A stretch of 15,205 bases of DNA from Jeotgalicoccus sp036782755 (GTDB lineage: Bacteria; Bacillota; Bacilli; Staphylococcales; Salinicoccaceae), in the NCBI GenBank assembly GCA_036782755.1, contig DAIPYL010000036.1, forward strand, positions 1-15,205, in the 5' to 3' direction. A program made the translations under genes and the position numbers. Below the pieces are notes generated by a model that was not told the origin of the DNA, searched no databases, and worked only from the letters and a program-made list of their open reading frames with translations. Shown piece by piece: positions 1 through 7,966 of this stretch; positions within the stretch are counted from its first letter, which is position 1, and every line of letters starts with the position of its first letter.

Positions 1-82
1 AACGCGCTTACTCGGGAATGACAGAGCTTCATTGCGGAGCAAACGCGCTTACTCGGGAATGACGGCAACTCATTGCGGAGCA
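1..82. repeat. Two tandem copies of a 41-bp hairpin-forming intergenic repeat
   Basis: Units at 1-41 and 42-82 share their first 22 bases (from AACGCGCTTACTCGGG) and their last 13 bases (TCATTGCGGAGCA). They differ in 5 of the 6 bases between (23-28 and 64-69). The variable bases lie in the loop of an inverted repeat AATGA/TCATT, which extends outward with mismatches through CTC/GAG and GCGC-type pairs. A degenerate third start (AACCCGCC) follows at 83-90. The array begins exactly at the window edge and may continue to the left. No coding potential is evident. The family is not recognised. Confidence 0.8.
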
Positions 83-98
83 ACCCGCCATAACCCAC

Positions 99-131
99 AA
101 AAAAAACACCGGACATCAAATATGTCCGGTG
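99..131 (-). terminator. Intrinsic terminator of purA
   Basis: A perfect 10-bp inverted repeat, CACCGGACAT (107-116) and ATGTCCGGTG (122-131), encloses a 5-nt loop. Read on the minus strand it is followed by eight T (99-106). It lies 12 bp past the purA stop codon, so it is a textbook Rho-independent terminator. Confidence 0.95.
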
Positions 132-143
132 CTTCAATTAATA

Positions 144-1436
144 TTACTTCTCGTTCCAGAAGTTTTTCAGTAAGTTTGTCTGGTTTCTGTCTGGTCCGAC
201 TGAGAAGATCGATGCTTTCACACCGCATAGTTTCTCAATTTCACGCAGGTAGTTATATGCGTTTTCCGGAAGTTCTTCCAGTGTTTTAACACCGGTAATG
301 TCTTCTGACCAGCCCGGCATTTCTTTATAGATTGGTTTCGCGCGTTTTAAGTCTTCCAGCGTAGCCGGGTATTCTGTAATTTCAACACCGTCGATTTCAT
401 AAGCTGTACAGATTTTAACTGTTTTCAGTCCGCTCATTACGTCGATCGAGTTAAGTGACAGATCCGTAATACCGCTCACGCGTCTTGAGTGGCGGACAAC
501 GACTGAGTCGAACCAGCCGACACGGCGCGGACGTCCTGTTGTCGTACCGTATTCACGGCCAACTTCACGGATGTGGTGACCGTCTTCGTCAAACAGTTCA
601 GTAGGGAACGGGCCGTCTCCAACGCGTGATGTATATGCTTTACATACACCGACAACGTTTTTAACGTGTGATGGACCGACACCGCAGCCGACAGTAACGT
701 TTCCTGCTACCGGGTTGCTTGATGTAACGAACGGGTAAGTACCGTGGTCAACGTCGAGCATAACACCTTGTGCGCCTTCAAATAAGACGTTCTGACCGTC
801 TGAAAACGCATCGTCGAGCAATTTGGCAGTATCGCATACATATGGTGCAAGACGTTCTGCAGCGGCTTTATACGACTCGTAAATTTCATCGAATGTAAAT
901 CCTTCGTGATCGTATAATGCTTTCAGCATGTGATTTTTCAGTTTAAGGTTTTCTTCCAGACGCTGTCTGAATACTTTATCGTCAACAAGGTCAGCCATGC
1001 GGATACCGATGCGCTGAACTTTGTCCACGTATGATGGACCGATTCCGCGTTTAGTCGTACCGATTTTGTTATCGCCGCGTGCTTCTTCTTCCAGCTCATC
1101 CTGTGTGATGTGGTATGGCAGAATAACCTGTGCACGGTTTGAAATACGTAAGTTGTCTACGCTGATTCCGCGTTCAAGCAGTCCGTCGAGTTCTTTAATA
1201 AGTGATAATGGATCAACAACGACACCGTTACCGATTAAAGAAAGTTTATCTTTATAGAAAATACCTGATGGTACGAGGTGTAATTTATATGTTTCCCCGC
1301 CGAATTGAATCGTATGACCTGCGTTGTTCCCACCTGAAAATCGTGCAATAACGTGTGCATCTTCCGAGAGGAAGTCCGTAATCTTACCTTTACCTTCGTC
1401 TCCCCATTGTGTTCCAACAACTACTGTTCCAGACAT
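144..1436 (-). CDS. purA: Adenylosuccinate synthetase
   Basis: PurA couples IMP and aspartate, with GTP hydrolysis, to form adenylosuccinate, the first committed step from IMP to AMP in the cytoplasm. The 430-residue product is the usual length. Visible family motifs are WGDEGKGK at residues 11-18 (GTP-binding loop with catalytic Asp13), GGNNAGHT at about 35-42 (catalytic His41), TTKRGIGPSY in the IMP-binding region, and GRPRRVGWFD further on. The start chosen is ATG at 1436, giving MSGTVVVGTQW; GGAGG lies at 1444-1448, 7 nt upstream. The reading frame stays open a further 23 codons upstream, but that extension crosses the promoter and has no ribosome site. The gene has its own promoter and a two-box PurR operator upstream, and a strong terminator downstream. 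Confidence 0.98.
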   Translation of the reverse strand: MSGTVVVGTQWGDEGKGKITDFLSEDAHVIARFSGGNNAGHTIQFGGETYKLHLVPSGIFYKDKLSLIGNGVVVDPLSLIKELDGLLERGISVDNLRISNRAQVILPYHITQDELEEEARGDNKIGTTKRGIGPSYVDKVQRIGIRMADLVDDKVFRQRLEENLKLKNHMLKALYDHEGFTFDEIYESYKAAAERLAPYVCDTAKLLDDAFSDGQNVLFEGAQGVMLDVDHGTYPFVTSSNPVAGNVTVGCGVGPSHVKNVVGVCKAYTSRVGDGPFPTELFDEDGHHIREVGREYGTTTGRPRRVGWFDSVVVRHSRRVSGITDLSLNSIDVMSGLKTVKICTAYEIDGVEITEYPATLEDLKRAKPIYKEMPGWSEDITGVKTLEELPENAYNYLREIEKLCGVKASIFSVGPDRNQTNLLKNFWNEK

Positions 1437-1476
1437 ATGATTGCCTCCAAATGATTGATTAATTTTACCGTTACCA

Positions 1477-1505
1477 ATGTTACCAATAATCCTCACAAAA
1501 ATCAA
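1477..1505 (-). promoter_or_regulatory. Candidate sigma-A promoter of purA
   Basis: On the minus strand, TTGATT (1500-1505) and TAACAT (1477-1482) are separated by exactly 17 bp; each matches the consensus at 4 of 6 bases. Transcription would start near 1470, about 34 nt ahead of the purA start codon. The -35 lies only 3 bp from the nearer PurBox. Confidence 0.6.
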
Positions 1506-1508
1506 CGG

Positions 1509-1553
1509 AAATCCGAACGTTTTTCAATAGGTAATCGAAAAACATTCGGACTT
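1509..1553 (-). promoter_or_regulatory. Paired inverted PurBoxes (PurR operator) upstream of purA
   Basis: Two copies of the PurBox (consensus AWWWCCGAACWWTT) face each other. One is on the plus strand at 1509-1522 (AAATCCGAACGTTT). The other is on the minus strand at 1540-1553 (AAGTCCGAATGTTT). The intervening 17 bp matches the 16-17 bp known for PurR operators in Bacillus. The distal box ends at the base next to the dnaB stop codon. The same bases form a 14-bp near-perfect inverted repeat (1512-1525 with 1537-1550), so a role as a weak terminator for dnaB is possible, but there is no immediate T-run. Confidence 0.82.
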
Positions 1554-2942
1554 CTAAGCCGGCGGTATATAATTATCGTCAAAATCACGTGTATCCTGGT
1601 CGAAAAAGCTGCTGTAGGATTTATTGAAAATTAGTTTAACTGTCCCTGTCGGACCGTTACGGTGTTTCGCTAAAATGATTTCAATTTCATCCTGCACGCT
1701 TTGTGCGCCTTCTTCTTCTTCCTCGCCGTCGCCGCGGTTGTAATAGTCATCGCGGTACAGGAATGCAACGATATCCGCATCCTGCTCAATCGAACCTGAT
1801 TCACGCAGGTCACTCATCATCGGACGTTTGTCCTGGCGCGACTCAACACTCCGGGACAGCTGGCTCAGTGCGATTACCGGACACTGCATTTCACGTGCAA
1901 GTCCTTTCAGCATACGGGAAATTTCAGAAACTTCCTGCTGGCGGTTTTCACCCTGACGGCTGCCCGAGCCCTGAATCAGCTGCAGGTAGTCAATAATAAC
2001 CATGTCGAGTCCGTGCTCCTGTTTTAAGCGCAGGCATTTCGCACGAATTTCGTTTACACGGATACCTGCCGAGTCATCGATAAATATCTTCGAATTGGCA
2101 AGCGTACCGATTGCTGTCGTAAAGTTGTCCCAGTCCTGATGGTCGAGCGAGCCCTGGCGGAGTTTCGTTGCGTCGATCATACCCTGGCTGGAAATCATTC
2201 TGCTGACGAGCTGGTCTGCACCCATCTCAAGCGAGAAGACTGCTACTGTATAGCCGTCCGGTGATGTACCGACATGCCCTGCAATGTTTAGTGCAAACGC
2301 CGTCTTACCCATGGAAGGGCGGGCGGCTAATATAATTAAGTCGTTGCGTCCGAAGCCTGATGTCATGAAATCGAGATCGCGGTAACCGGTCGGAATACCG
2401 GTAATCCCCGTATTATTTCCGGCAAGCGATTCAATTTGTTCGTAAACTTCGTGCACGACTTCTTTCATCGATTTAAAACCGTCGCTGCGGCGGCCTTCAG
2501 AGACGCCCATAATACGCGACTCAGCTTCTGCGAGCAGTTCGTTAATATCCACTTCATTCTGAAAGCCGTCGCTTGCAATTTCATCAGCCACGCTGATAAG
2601 TTTGCGGCGGAGCGATTGGCGCGCAATAATATCCGCGTAGAACTGCCAGTTGCGGCTCGTCGGTGTAACGTTTGATAATTCAGCCAGATAACGCGGATTC
2701 ACCGTATTGTTCAGTTCATCCATACTGCGCAGCTTATCGGTAATCGTCACGACGTCGAGCTCGGCATTTTCTTCCGACAGAAGCATCATCGCACGGAAAA
2801 TCTGCTGATGCTCCGGACGGTAAAAGTCTTCCGGCGTAATAATTTCAGTGACACTTAAAAAAATGGAGGAATCGATAAAGATTGCCCCAAGCACCGATTG
2901 TTCTGCATCATTATCATGCGGCATTTGGCGATTCATTTCCAT
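1554..2942 (-). CDS. dnaB: Replicative DNA helicase (DnaB family; called DnaC in Bacillus and Staphylococcus)
   Basis: This is the hexameric 5'-3' helicase that unwinds DNA at the chromosomal fork. The 462 residues match the family's usual length. The N-terminal DnaB domain covers roughly residues 8-110, followed by a linker and a RecA-like motor. ARPSMGKTAF at 207-216 is Walker A, MVIIDYLQLI at 314-323 is Walker B, and LSQLSR (359-364) and DLRESGSIEQDAD (378-390) are the DNA-binding and arginine-finger regions. A short acidic stretch (GEEEEEEG, about 406-412) lies in the motor domain. AGGAGG at 2951-2956 precedes the ATG by 8 nt. It is the last gene of the yybS-gdpP-rplI-dnaB operon, 24 nt after rplI. 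Confidence 0.97.
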   Translation of the reverse strand: MEMNRQMPHDNDAEQSVLGAIFIDSSIFLSVTEIITPEDFYRPEHQQIFRAMMLLSEENAELDVVTITDKLRSMDELNNTVNPRYLAELSNVTPTSRNWQFYADIIARQSLRRKLISVADEIASDGFQNEVDINELLAEAESRIMGVSEGRRSDGFKSMKEVVHEVYEQIESLAGNNTGITGIPTGYRDLDFMTSGFGRNDLIILAARPSMGKTAFALNIAGHVGTSPDGYTVAVFSLEMGADQLVSRMISSQGMIDATKLRQGSLDHQDWDNFTTAIGTLANSKIFIDDSAGIRVNEIRAKCLRLKQEHGLDMVIIDYLQLIQGSGSRQGENRQQEVSEISRMLKGLAREMQCPVIALSQLSRSVESRQDKRPMMSDLRESGSIEQDADIVAFLYRDDYYNRGDGEEEEEGAQSVQDEIEIILAKHRNGPTGTVKLIFNKSYSSFFDQDTRDFDDNYIPPA

Positions 2943-2966
2943 TATCGATTCCTCCTGTTATTAATA

Positions 2967-3413
2967 TTACTGTTCAACAACGTGTACTTTTAACTCTGCT
3001 TCCACTTCGCTGTGCAATTTGATGGATACTTTGTGATACCCTAAGCTCTTAAATGTGTCAGGCATATCCAGCTTGCGCTTATCGAGTTTTAGTCCGTGCT
3101 GTTTCTGATACGCTTCAATCACTTGTTTAGAACTTACAGAACCGAACAGGCGGCCATCTTCGCCGGCTTTCGTTTTAATTTCCACTTCTTTACCTTCAAG
3201 TTCAGCTTTTAAATCTTTCGCTGCCTGAAGATCGTCAGCTTCCTGCTGGCGGACTTCTTCTTTCTGCGCGTCGAGTTTCTTAAGGTTTACTGCGTTTGCT
3301 TCCTCAGCAAGACCTTTTTTGAACAGGAAGTTATGTGCATAACCTGATGCTACTTCTTTAACTTCACCTTTTTTACCTTTATTCTTAACGTCTTTTAAAA
3401 AGATTACTTTCAT
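2967..3413 (-). CDS. rplI: Large-subunit ribosomal protein bL9
   Basis: bL9 binds 23S rRNA near the L1 stalk base and helps limit frameshifting. The 148 residues are the usual length. The N-terminal rRNA-binding domain is clear (MKVIFLKDVKNKGKKGEV, then the VASGYAHNFLF segment). A charged central helix (about residues 45-75) and the C-terminal domain with GRLFGSVSSKQV follow. The ATG overlaps the gdpP stop as ATGA (3410-3413), so translation is probably coupled. A GGAG sequence inside the end of gdpP provides the ribosome site. Confidence 0.97.
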   Translation of the reverse strand: MKVIFLKDVKNKGKKGEVKEVASGYAHNFLFKKGLAEEANAVNLKKLDAQKEEVRQQEADDLQAAKDLKAELEGKEVEIKTKAGEDGRLFGSVSSKQVIEAYQKQHGLKLDKRKLDMPDTFKSLGYHKVSIKLHSEVEAELKVHVVEQ

Positions 3414-5386
3414 TCTTCTACACTCCTATTACTTATAAAAGTATCAATTGCTTCTGTTAATTCGGCATATGCCTCATCGATGGATTTGCCTTCCATGCGT
3501 GTCGCAGCATTTGTTAAATGCCCGCCGCCGTTCAGCTGTTCCATTATAATCTGCACGTTGACTTTTCCGAGTGAACGAGCCGAGATGCCTATTGTCTCAT
3601 CTTCTCTTAATGCCATCACGAATGATGCCTGAACCCCTTCAATCTGCAGGAGCTGATCCGCTGCCTGTGCAACTGTAACAGGGTGGTAGGTCATCGTTTC
3701 ATCCGCTTTAACGATTGCGATGCCGTTATCGTTAATCTCTGCGGATTTAATTAAATCACTCCGCGCGATAAATGTATCGATATCGTCTTTTAAGAATGTC
3801 TGTGCCAGTACCGGATCGGCACCGTTCGAGCGCAGATAACTCGCTGCATCAAACGTACGTGAACCGGTACGGAGCGTGTAGTTTCTCGTATCCACGATAA
3901 TACCTGTCAGCATAATCGTCGATTCAATGCGGGACAGCTTATTCTGTTTGTTCTGATACTCCAGCAGTTCCGCCACGAGCTCACTCGCACTGGATGCATA
4001 CGGCTCCATATAGACGAGCAGGGGATTCGAAATCATTTCATCCGCACGTCTGTGGTGATCGATGACCACTTTACGCGTTGCTTTATTCAGAAGATCTTCA
4101 TCCAGCACCATCGACGGACGATGTGTATCCACGATAACAATCGTCGTCTTCGGCGTCATTTTATCCCATGCTTCTTCACTGCTGATAAACGTCTCGTAAA
4201 GCTCTTCACGCGATTCTACTTCTTTCATTAAGCGCGACAGTGTATCATCAATATCCTCATCGTTTAAAACAATATGCGCTTCAATGCCGTTCGAGCTCGC
4301 AATCTTCGCCACACCAATCGATGAACCGATAGAGTCAACGTCCGGGTTTTTATGCCCCATAATAATAACATTGTCTCCTTCTAAGAGAATATCGCGGAGG
4401 GCGTGCGCCATAACACGTGCTTTAACGCGTGTACGTTTTTCCATCGGGTCGGTTTTACCGCCGTAGAAACGCGCACTGCCGTTTATTGTCTTAATTGCGA
4501 CCTGATCACCGCCGCGGCCAAGTGCAAGATCGAGACTCGACTGCGCCAGTTCTCCCACTTCGATAAAATCGGCAGTTCCTTCACCAATACCCATACTCAA
4601 CGTAATCTGGGCACCGTGCTCTGCAGAGTTCTCGCGAACCTGGTCGAGCAGCACGAATTTAGTTTTCTCAATAACAGCTAGACTTTTCGCCGACATAACC
4701 ATCATAAAACGGTCGTTTGAAAAGCGTCGCAGGTAAATATTATGTTCCGTTGCCCAGTCGTTGATCGTATTCGTCAGACTGTTGTTTAAGTCACTTTTCA
4801 GCGCTTCAGTCATATTCTGCGTCATATCATCGTAGTTATCGAGGAACAGAATACCGATAACCGGATCCTTATCTTCAAGACGTTTTTCAAGCGTCTTCTC
4901 AGTTGTCTTATCGACAAGGAGAAGGGCGTTGCTTTCTTCGTAAAAATGAATCGTATAGTTTTTGTCGTTGTACGACGTATCGATAGATTGAACATTGTTC
5001 GCCTTCAGCGTCGTCATAATATTCGGAAATACACGGTTGATCGGTTCGTGGTGGAAGTTTTCCGGAATTTCTTCGGACATAAACTTGTTCAGCCATGAAA
5101 TCTCTTCGTCGTCATTTAATAAAATTACGCCGAGAGGCAGATCATCTATTACATACTGTCTCGCACCGGCCATGTCTTTCGACAGTTCTATAATCCTGTT
5201 TTCGCTTAATACAAGCCAGCGGTACAGGTAAATATAAACCAGAGCAAGAATGACAATGCTCACAATAACGCTCACAATGCCAAACACAGTATGGTTAAGT
5301 ACAATAGCAATGCTAAGTATAGAAATATGGAATGCCAGCACAATAAACGGTATGAGCATCAGCTTTTTATCTAAAACTTTAAACAT
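3410..5386 (-). CDS. gdpP: Cyclic-di-AMP phosphodiesterase GdpP (YybT family)
   Basis: GdpP hydrolyses c-di-AMP to pApA and so affects potassium and osmolyte control, wall stress and beta-lactam tolerance. The 658 residues match the family. In order: two membrane helices (about 10-30 and 34-56), a PAS-like sensor (about 80-160), a degenerate GGDEF domain (about 175-300, with RFSNDRF at 221-227 where the active signature would be), and a DHH/DHHA1 catalytic unit. The DHH metal ligands are present: His345, Asp349 and Asp351 in GHKNPDVDS, Asp420 in IVDTHRP, His444-His445 in VIDHHR, and Asp499 in IVDTRN. The DHHA1 motif GGGH is at 620-623. AGGAGGAAA, which lies inside the end of yybS, precedes the ATG. 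No inactivating change is visible. Confidence 0.97.
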   Translation of the reverse strand: MFKVLDKKLMLIPFIVLAFHISILSIAIVLNHTVFGIVSVIVSIVILALVYIYLYRWLVLSENRIIELSKDMAGARQYVIDDLPLGVILLNDDEEISWLNKFMSEEIPENFHHEPINRVFPNIMTTLKANNVQSIDTSYNDKNYTIHFYEESNALLLVDKTTEKTLEKRLEDKDPVIGILFLDNYDDMTQNMTEALKSDLNNSLTNTINDWATEHNIYLRRFSNDRFMMVMSAKSLAVIEKTKFVLLDQVRENSAEHGAQITLSMGIGEGTADFIEVGELAQSSLDLALGRGGDQVAIKTINGSARFYGGKTDPMEKRTRVKARVMAHALRDILLEGDNVIIMGHKNPDVDSIGSSIGVAKIASSNGIEAHIVLNDEDIDDTLSRLMKEVESREELYETFISSEEAWDKMTPKTTIVIVDTHRPSMVLDEDLLNKATRKVVIDHHRRADEMISNPLLVYMEPYASSASELVAELLEYQNKQNKLSRIESTIMLTGIIVDTRNYTLRTGSRTFDAASYLRSNGADPVLAQTFLKDDIDTFIARSDLIKSAEINDNGIAIVKADETMTYHPVTVAQAADQLLQIEGVQASFVMALREDETIGISARSLGKVNVQIIMEQLNGGGHLTNAATRMEGKSIDEAYAELTEAIDTFISNRSVEE

Positions 5387-5388
5387 CG

Positions 5389-6309
5389 CTATTTCCTCCT
5401 CAATTCCATAATTAATCGAATTCTAAAGATCATTTCGAACAGTCCGATAAGCACAGTAATGGGTCTGAATAAAGCAAGCGGTATTAAAATAATGACTGCC
5501 AGCACTTTGTTCAGTTTCTTCTTCAGCAGGAAGTAATAAGCGAACGCAAGGCCGTGAATGAACAGTGCCCATTCGAGCACGAGTGAAATGTTACCGAACA
5601 GTGAAATGGTACTTTCTTCCCAGTTTCCGCTGAACAGCATCACTATAAATATGATTAAGTATAAATATAGCAGCATTCTCGGCATAATCCACTTATCGAA
5701 GCTGCGGAAGTGCCACATTTTTCTGCCATCCTGAGGCAGGATTCTGACCATCAGAATAATATACAGTGCCAGGAAGAAACTCCCGACAATTAAAAATGCA
5801 GGCAGGTTCTGGAAATATAAATCCATCGACTGGAGAATCATATCGGCATCCATAACGTCAGGCGTCAATCCGCTGACCGTCTCGAGCTGTTCTTTGTACC
5901 AGTCTCTGAATGTCGAATATATTTCCGATAAAGGCCTTAAAAATCCAAGCATCTGCATCACCACAACTGTTGCCATCGTGCTGATGCCGATAGCGAACGT
6001 CGTATAGAACAATGTAATTTCCTGCGACATTTTTTTATCGAGTGTGTGTGCGAGGATGCTCGTAATAATGTATAAAATTATAAAGCTGCCCGTAGCGAGC
6101 GGTGATAAAAACAGCATTGCCGGGATAAGAAAACTAAAGAATAACACCCAGTAGTTTGTCTTCGACTGCTGTCTGATTTTTAACAATAAGTATATTGCAA
6201 AAGGCATCACGACAGGACCGAATATTAAGGTGATCTCCGTGAGCATAATATAAGCTACAACAGCGAGCAGTGTAAGGGTAAGTGTACCCGTTGGTATTTT
6301 GTTGTTCAA
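5389..6309 (-). CDS. yybS: YybS-family (DUF2232) integral membrane protein
   Basis: The 306-residue product is very hydrophobic, with about eight probable membrane helices, for example around residues 10-40, 50-80, 105-125, 170-190, 210-230 and 265-295. Its function is unknown; the family is placed by composition and by its standard position directly before gdpP in Firmicutes. The start is a TTG at 6309 (MNNKIPTG), chosen because GAGGAG at 6317-6322 is 7 nt upstream and no in-frame ATG fits. Only 2 nt separate it from gdpP, and its last codons contain the gdpP ribosome site, so the two proteins are made together. Confidence 0.88.
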   Translation of the reverse strand: MNNKIPTGTLTLTLLAVVAYIMLTEITLIFGPVVMPFAIYLLLKIRQQSKTNYWVLFFSFLIPAMLFLSPLATGSFIILYIITSILAHTLDKKMSQEITLFYTTFAIGISTMATVVVMQMLGFLRPLSEIYSTFRDWYKEQLETVSGLTPDVMDADMILQSMDLYFQNLPAFLIVGSFFLALYIILMVRILPQDGRKMWHFRSFDKWIMPRMLLYLYLIIFIVMLFSGNWEESTISLFGNISLVLEWALFIHGLAFAYYFLLKKKLNKVLAVIILIPLALFRPITVLIGLFEMIFRIRLIMELRRK

Positions 6310-6335
6310 TGCTACACTCCTCTTTTAATACTTTT

Positions 6336-6372
6336 AAAAATGAATGCCCCTATTGATATTGAATAGGAGCAT
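6336..6372 (-). terminator. Hairpin terminator after serS (possibly also a yybS leader hairpin)
   Basis: ATGCCCCTATT (6344-6354) pairs with AATAGGAGCAT (6362-6372) across a 7-nt loop with one wobble position. On the minus strand the stem is followed by TCA and then five T (6336-6340). It lies 12 bp past the serS stop. The T-run is short and offset, so termination may be partial. Confidence 0.68.
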
Positions 6373-6383
6373 CCGGTAATTAT

Positions 6384-6412
6384 ATTATAACCTTTCGAGC
6401 TTAGTCTGACCA
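6384..6412 (-). promoter_or_regulatory. Candidate promoter of the yybS-gdpP-rplI-dnaB operon inside the end of serS
   Basis: On the minus strand, TGGTCA (6407-6412, 4 of 6 matches) and a perfect TATAAT (6384-6389) are 17 bp apart. The -10 overlaps the serS stop codon. Transcription would start near 6377, just ahead of the hairpin at 6344-6372. The TATAAT is in AT-rich sequence, so a chance match is possible. Confidence 0.45.
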
Positions 6413-7662
6413 CCCATATATGGCTGAAGCACTTCAGGTACAGTCACTGAGCCGTCTTCGTTCTGGTAGTTTTCAAGGAGGGCCGCCATCGTTCTGCCGA
6501 CAGCAAGTCCGCTGCCGTTTAACGTGTGGAGCAATTCTGGTTTTGAGTCTTTATCGCGTTTAAATTTAATGTTTCCGCGGCGTGCCTGGAAATCCGTCAT
6601 GTTGGATATTGAACTGATTTCCTTATAGTCATCATAGCTTGGCAGCCATACTTCAACATCGTAAGTTTTCGATGAACCGAATCCGATATCGCCTGTGCAT
6701 AAAAGCACTGTGCGGTGCGGAATATCAAGTAAGTTTAAAATGTTTTCAGCATGCTCTGTCATTTCTTCAAGTGCTGCCCATGAATCTTCCGGACGCTCAA
6801 GACGGACCATCTCAACTTTGTTGAACTGGTGCAGACGGATTAAACCGCGGGTATCTCTGCCGGCAGAACCAGCTTCACTTCTGAAACATGCTGTCTGTGC
6901 AGTGAATTTCACCGGCATTTGTTCATCTTTCAATGTTTCGTCTTTGTGGAAGTTTGTTAATGTGACTTCAGATGTCGGAATTGTATACATTTCCTCGTCT
7001 TCGATTTTGAACAGGTCCTCGCCGAATTTCGGCAGCTGCCCTGTTGCATACATCGCTTCAGCACGGACGATCTGCGGCGTCATCATTTCACGGTAGCCGT
7101 TCTTGTTGTGCACATCCAGCATGAAGTTCATCAGTGCGCGCTCCAGGCGGGCACCGTCTCCTGTATGGTACACAAAGCGCGCACCCGACACTTTGGCAGC
7201 ACGGTCGAAGTCTGCAAGCTCAAGGTCTTCTAAAATGTCCCAGTGCGCTTTCGGTTCATAGTCAAATGAACGGGGTTCTCCGGTACGGCGGATTTCCACG
7301 TTTTCAGAGTCGTCTTTACCTTCCGGCACGTCGTCGTGAATTAAGTTTGGAATGCGGCTCATTTTATCGTGATAGTCATTTTGAATCGTATTAAGTCTTT
7401 CATCGATTTCTTTAATGCGTTCACCGACGTCGCGCATTTCTTTAATAACGTCTTCAGCGTCTTCTTTATTTTTCTTCTTCACAGCGATTTCCTGTGATAC
7501 TTTGTTGCGGCGGCTCTTAAGCTCTTCCGTTTCGACGATCAGTGCACGTCTCTCTTTATCCAGCTGTAAAATATCATCGATTAACACAGGTTCCAGTCCG
7601 CGTTTTGATACTTTCTCTTTAACTGTTTCAGTGTCGTTGCGCAGTACTTTAATGTCTAACAT
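6385..7662 (-). CDS. serS: Seryl-tRNA synthetase
   Basis: SerS charges tRNA-Ser with serine in the cytoplasm. The product has 425 residues, a normal length. The N-terminal tRNA-binding arm is a long charged coiled coil (about residues 30-100). Class II motifs follow: motif 1 around GDGARLERALMNF (168-180), motif 2 CFRSEAGSAGRDTRG (259-273), and motif 3 GSGLAVGRTMAALLENYQ (383-400). TSEV (230-233) belongs to the serine pocket. Two ATG codons are available. The one at 7668 lies 1 nt from the GGAGG at 7670-7674, whereas the one at 7662 (MLDIKVLRND) has a 7-nt spacing and matches the family, so 7662 is chosen. Expression is governed by the T-box leader upstream. Confidence 0.97.
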   Translation of the reverse strand: MLDIKVLRNDTETVKEKVSKRGLEPVLIDDILQLDKERRALIVETEELKSRRNKVSQEIAVKKKNKEDAEDVIKEMRDVGERIKEIDERLNTIQNDYHDKMSRIPNLIHDDVPEGKDDSENVEIRRTGEPRSFDYEPKAHWDILEDLELADFDRAAKVSGARFVYHTGDGARLERALMNFMLDVHNKNGYREMMTPQIVRAEAMYATGQLPKFGEDLFKIEDEEMYTIPTSEVTLTNFHKDETLKDEQMPVKFTAQTACFRSEAGSAGRDTRGLIRLHQFNKVEMVRLERPEDSWAALEEMTEHAENILNLLDIPHRTVLLCTGDIGFGSSKTYDVEVWLPSYDDYKEISSISNMTDFQARRGNIKFKRDKDSKPELLHTLNGSGLAVGRTMAALLENYQNEDGSVTVPEVLQPYMGGQTKLERL

Positions 7663-7706
7663 GTGCATACCTCCAAAAATTTTATATTTTAATGCTTAAA
7701 TCAGGG

Positions 7707-7743
7707 AAAAATAAAAACCACGTCCCCCTGAAAGGGACGTGGT
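7707..7743 (-). terminator. T-box attenuator terminator of serS
   Basis: ACCACGTCCC (7717-7726) and GGGACGTGGT (7734-7743) form a perfect 10-bp stem with a 7-nt loop. On the minus strand a T-rich run interrupted by one A follows (7707-7717). It directly follows the conserved T-box sequence, which would pair with the 5' side in the antiterminator fold. Confidence 0.93.
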
Positions 7744-7929
7744 CTACGCGTTGCCACCCTAATTAGCATCATTTACTGATACTACCTCTAACATTTTAAC
7801 GGTTTTCACCGGCTACTTTATTTAGCGAAAGACAGAAATTCACATATCCCGTGATCATTTTCACCAGCCATGACCTCTCTAACAGCGAAGATACGCTACT
7901 GCTTCTTTCAAAGTAGTAAATATTAACTT
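7744..7929 (-). ncRNA. Serine-specific T-box leader riboswitch
   Basis: T-box RNAs bind uncharged tRNA and switch a terminator to an antiterminator. The core T-box element AGGGTGGCAACGCG is on the minus strand at 7747-7760. Stem I is recognisable: GAAAG and CTTTC form the lower stem, AGTA and GAA form the loop-E-like specifier loop, GCGTATC pairs with GATATGT above it, then come AGAGAGG and the conserved distal GCTGGTGAAAATGA. On the 3' side of the specifier loop the sequence GAATTTCTGT contains UCU (minus 7836-7834), a serine codon, which fits serS. The choice of that triplet within the loop is an inference. Confidence 0.94.
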
Positions 7930-7935
7930 GGTGCT

Positions 7936-7964
7936 ATTTTATAACGCTGTTCTTAAAAACGCAA
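7936..7964 (-). promoter_or_regulatory. Candidate promoter of the serS T-box transcript
   Basis: On the minus strand, TTGCGT (7959-7964) and TAAAAT (7936-7941, 5 of 6 matches) are 17 bp apart. Transcription would begin near 7929, just before stem I of the T-box. The -35 lies 2 bp beyond the hutI stop codon. Confidence 0.62.
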
Positions 7965-7966
7965 GT

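Noticed and set aside
1..82. Short CRISPR array
   Set aside because: Only two units are seen, the varying part is 6 bases, and the fixed part forms one continuous hairpin with it; there are no spacer-length inserts and no cas genes.
32..289. Small plus-strand open frame across the repeats and the purA terminator
   Set aside because: It runs through a hairpin repeat, a terminator and the end of purA in antisense, with no ribosome site.
1437..1505. Upstream extension of purA by 23 codons
   Set aside because: It covers the ribosome site and promoter, and known PurA proteins begin at the MSGTVVVGTQW-type start.
6695..7096. 133-codon plus-strand open frame inside serS
   Set aside because: It is antisense to the class II catalytic core and is low-complexity serine-rich, as expected of a shadow frame.
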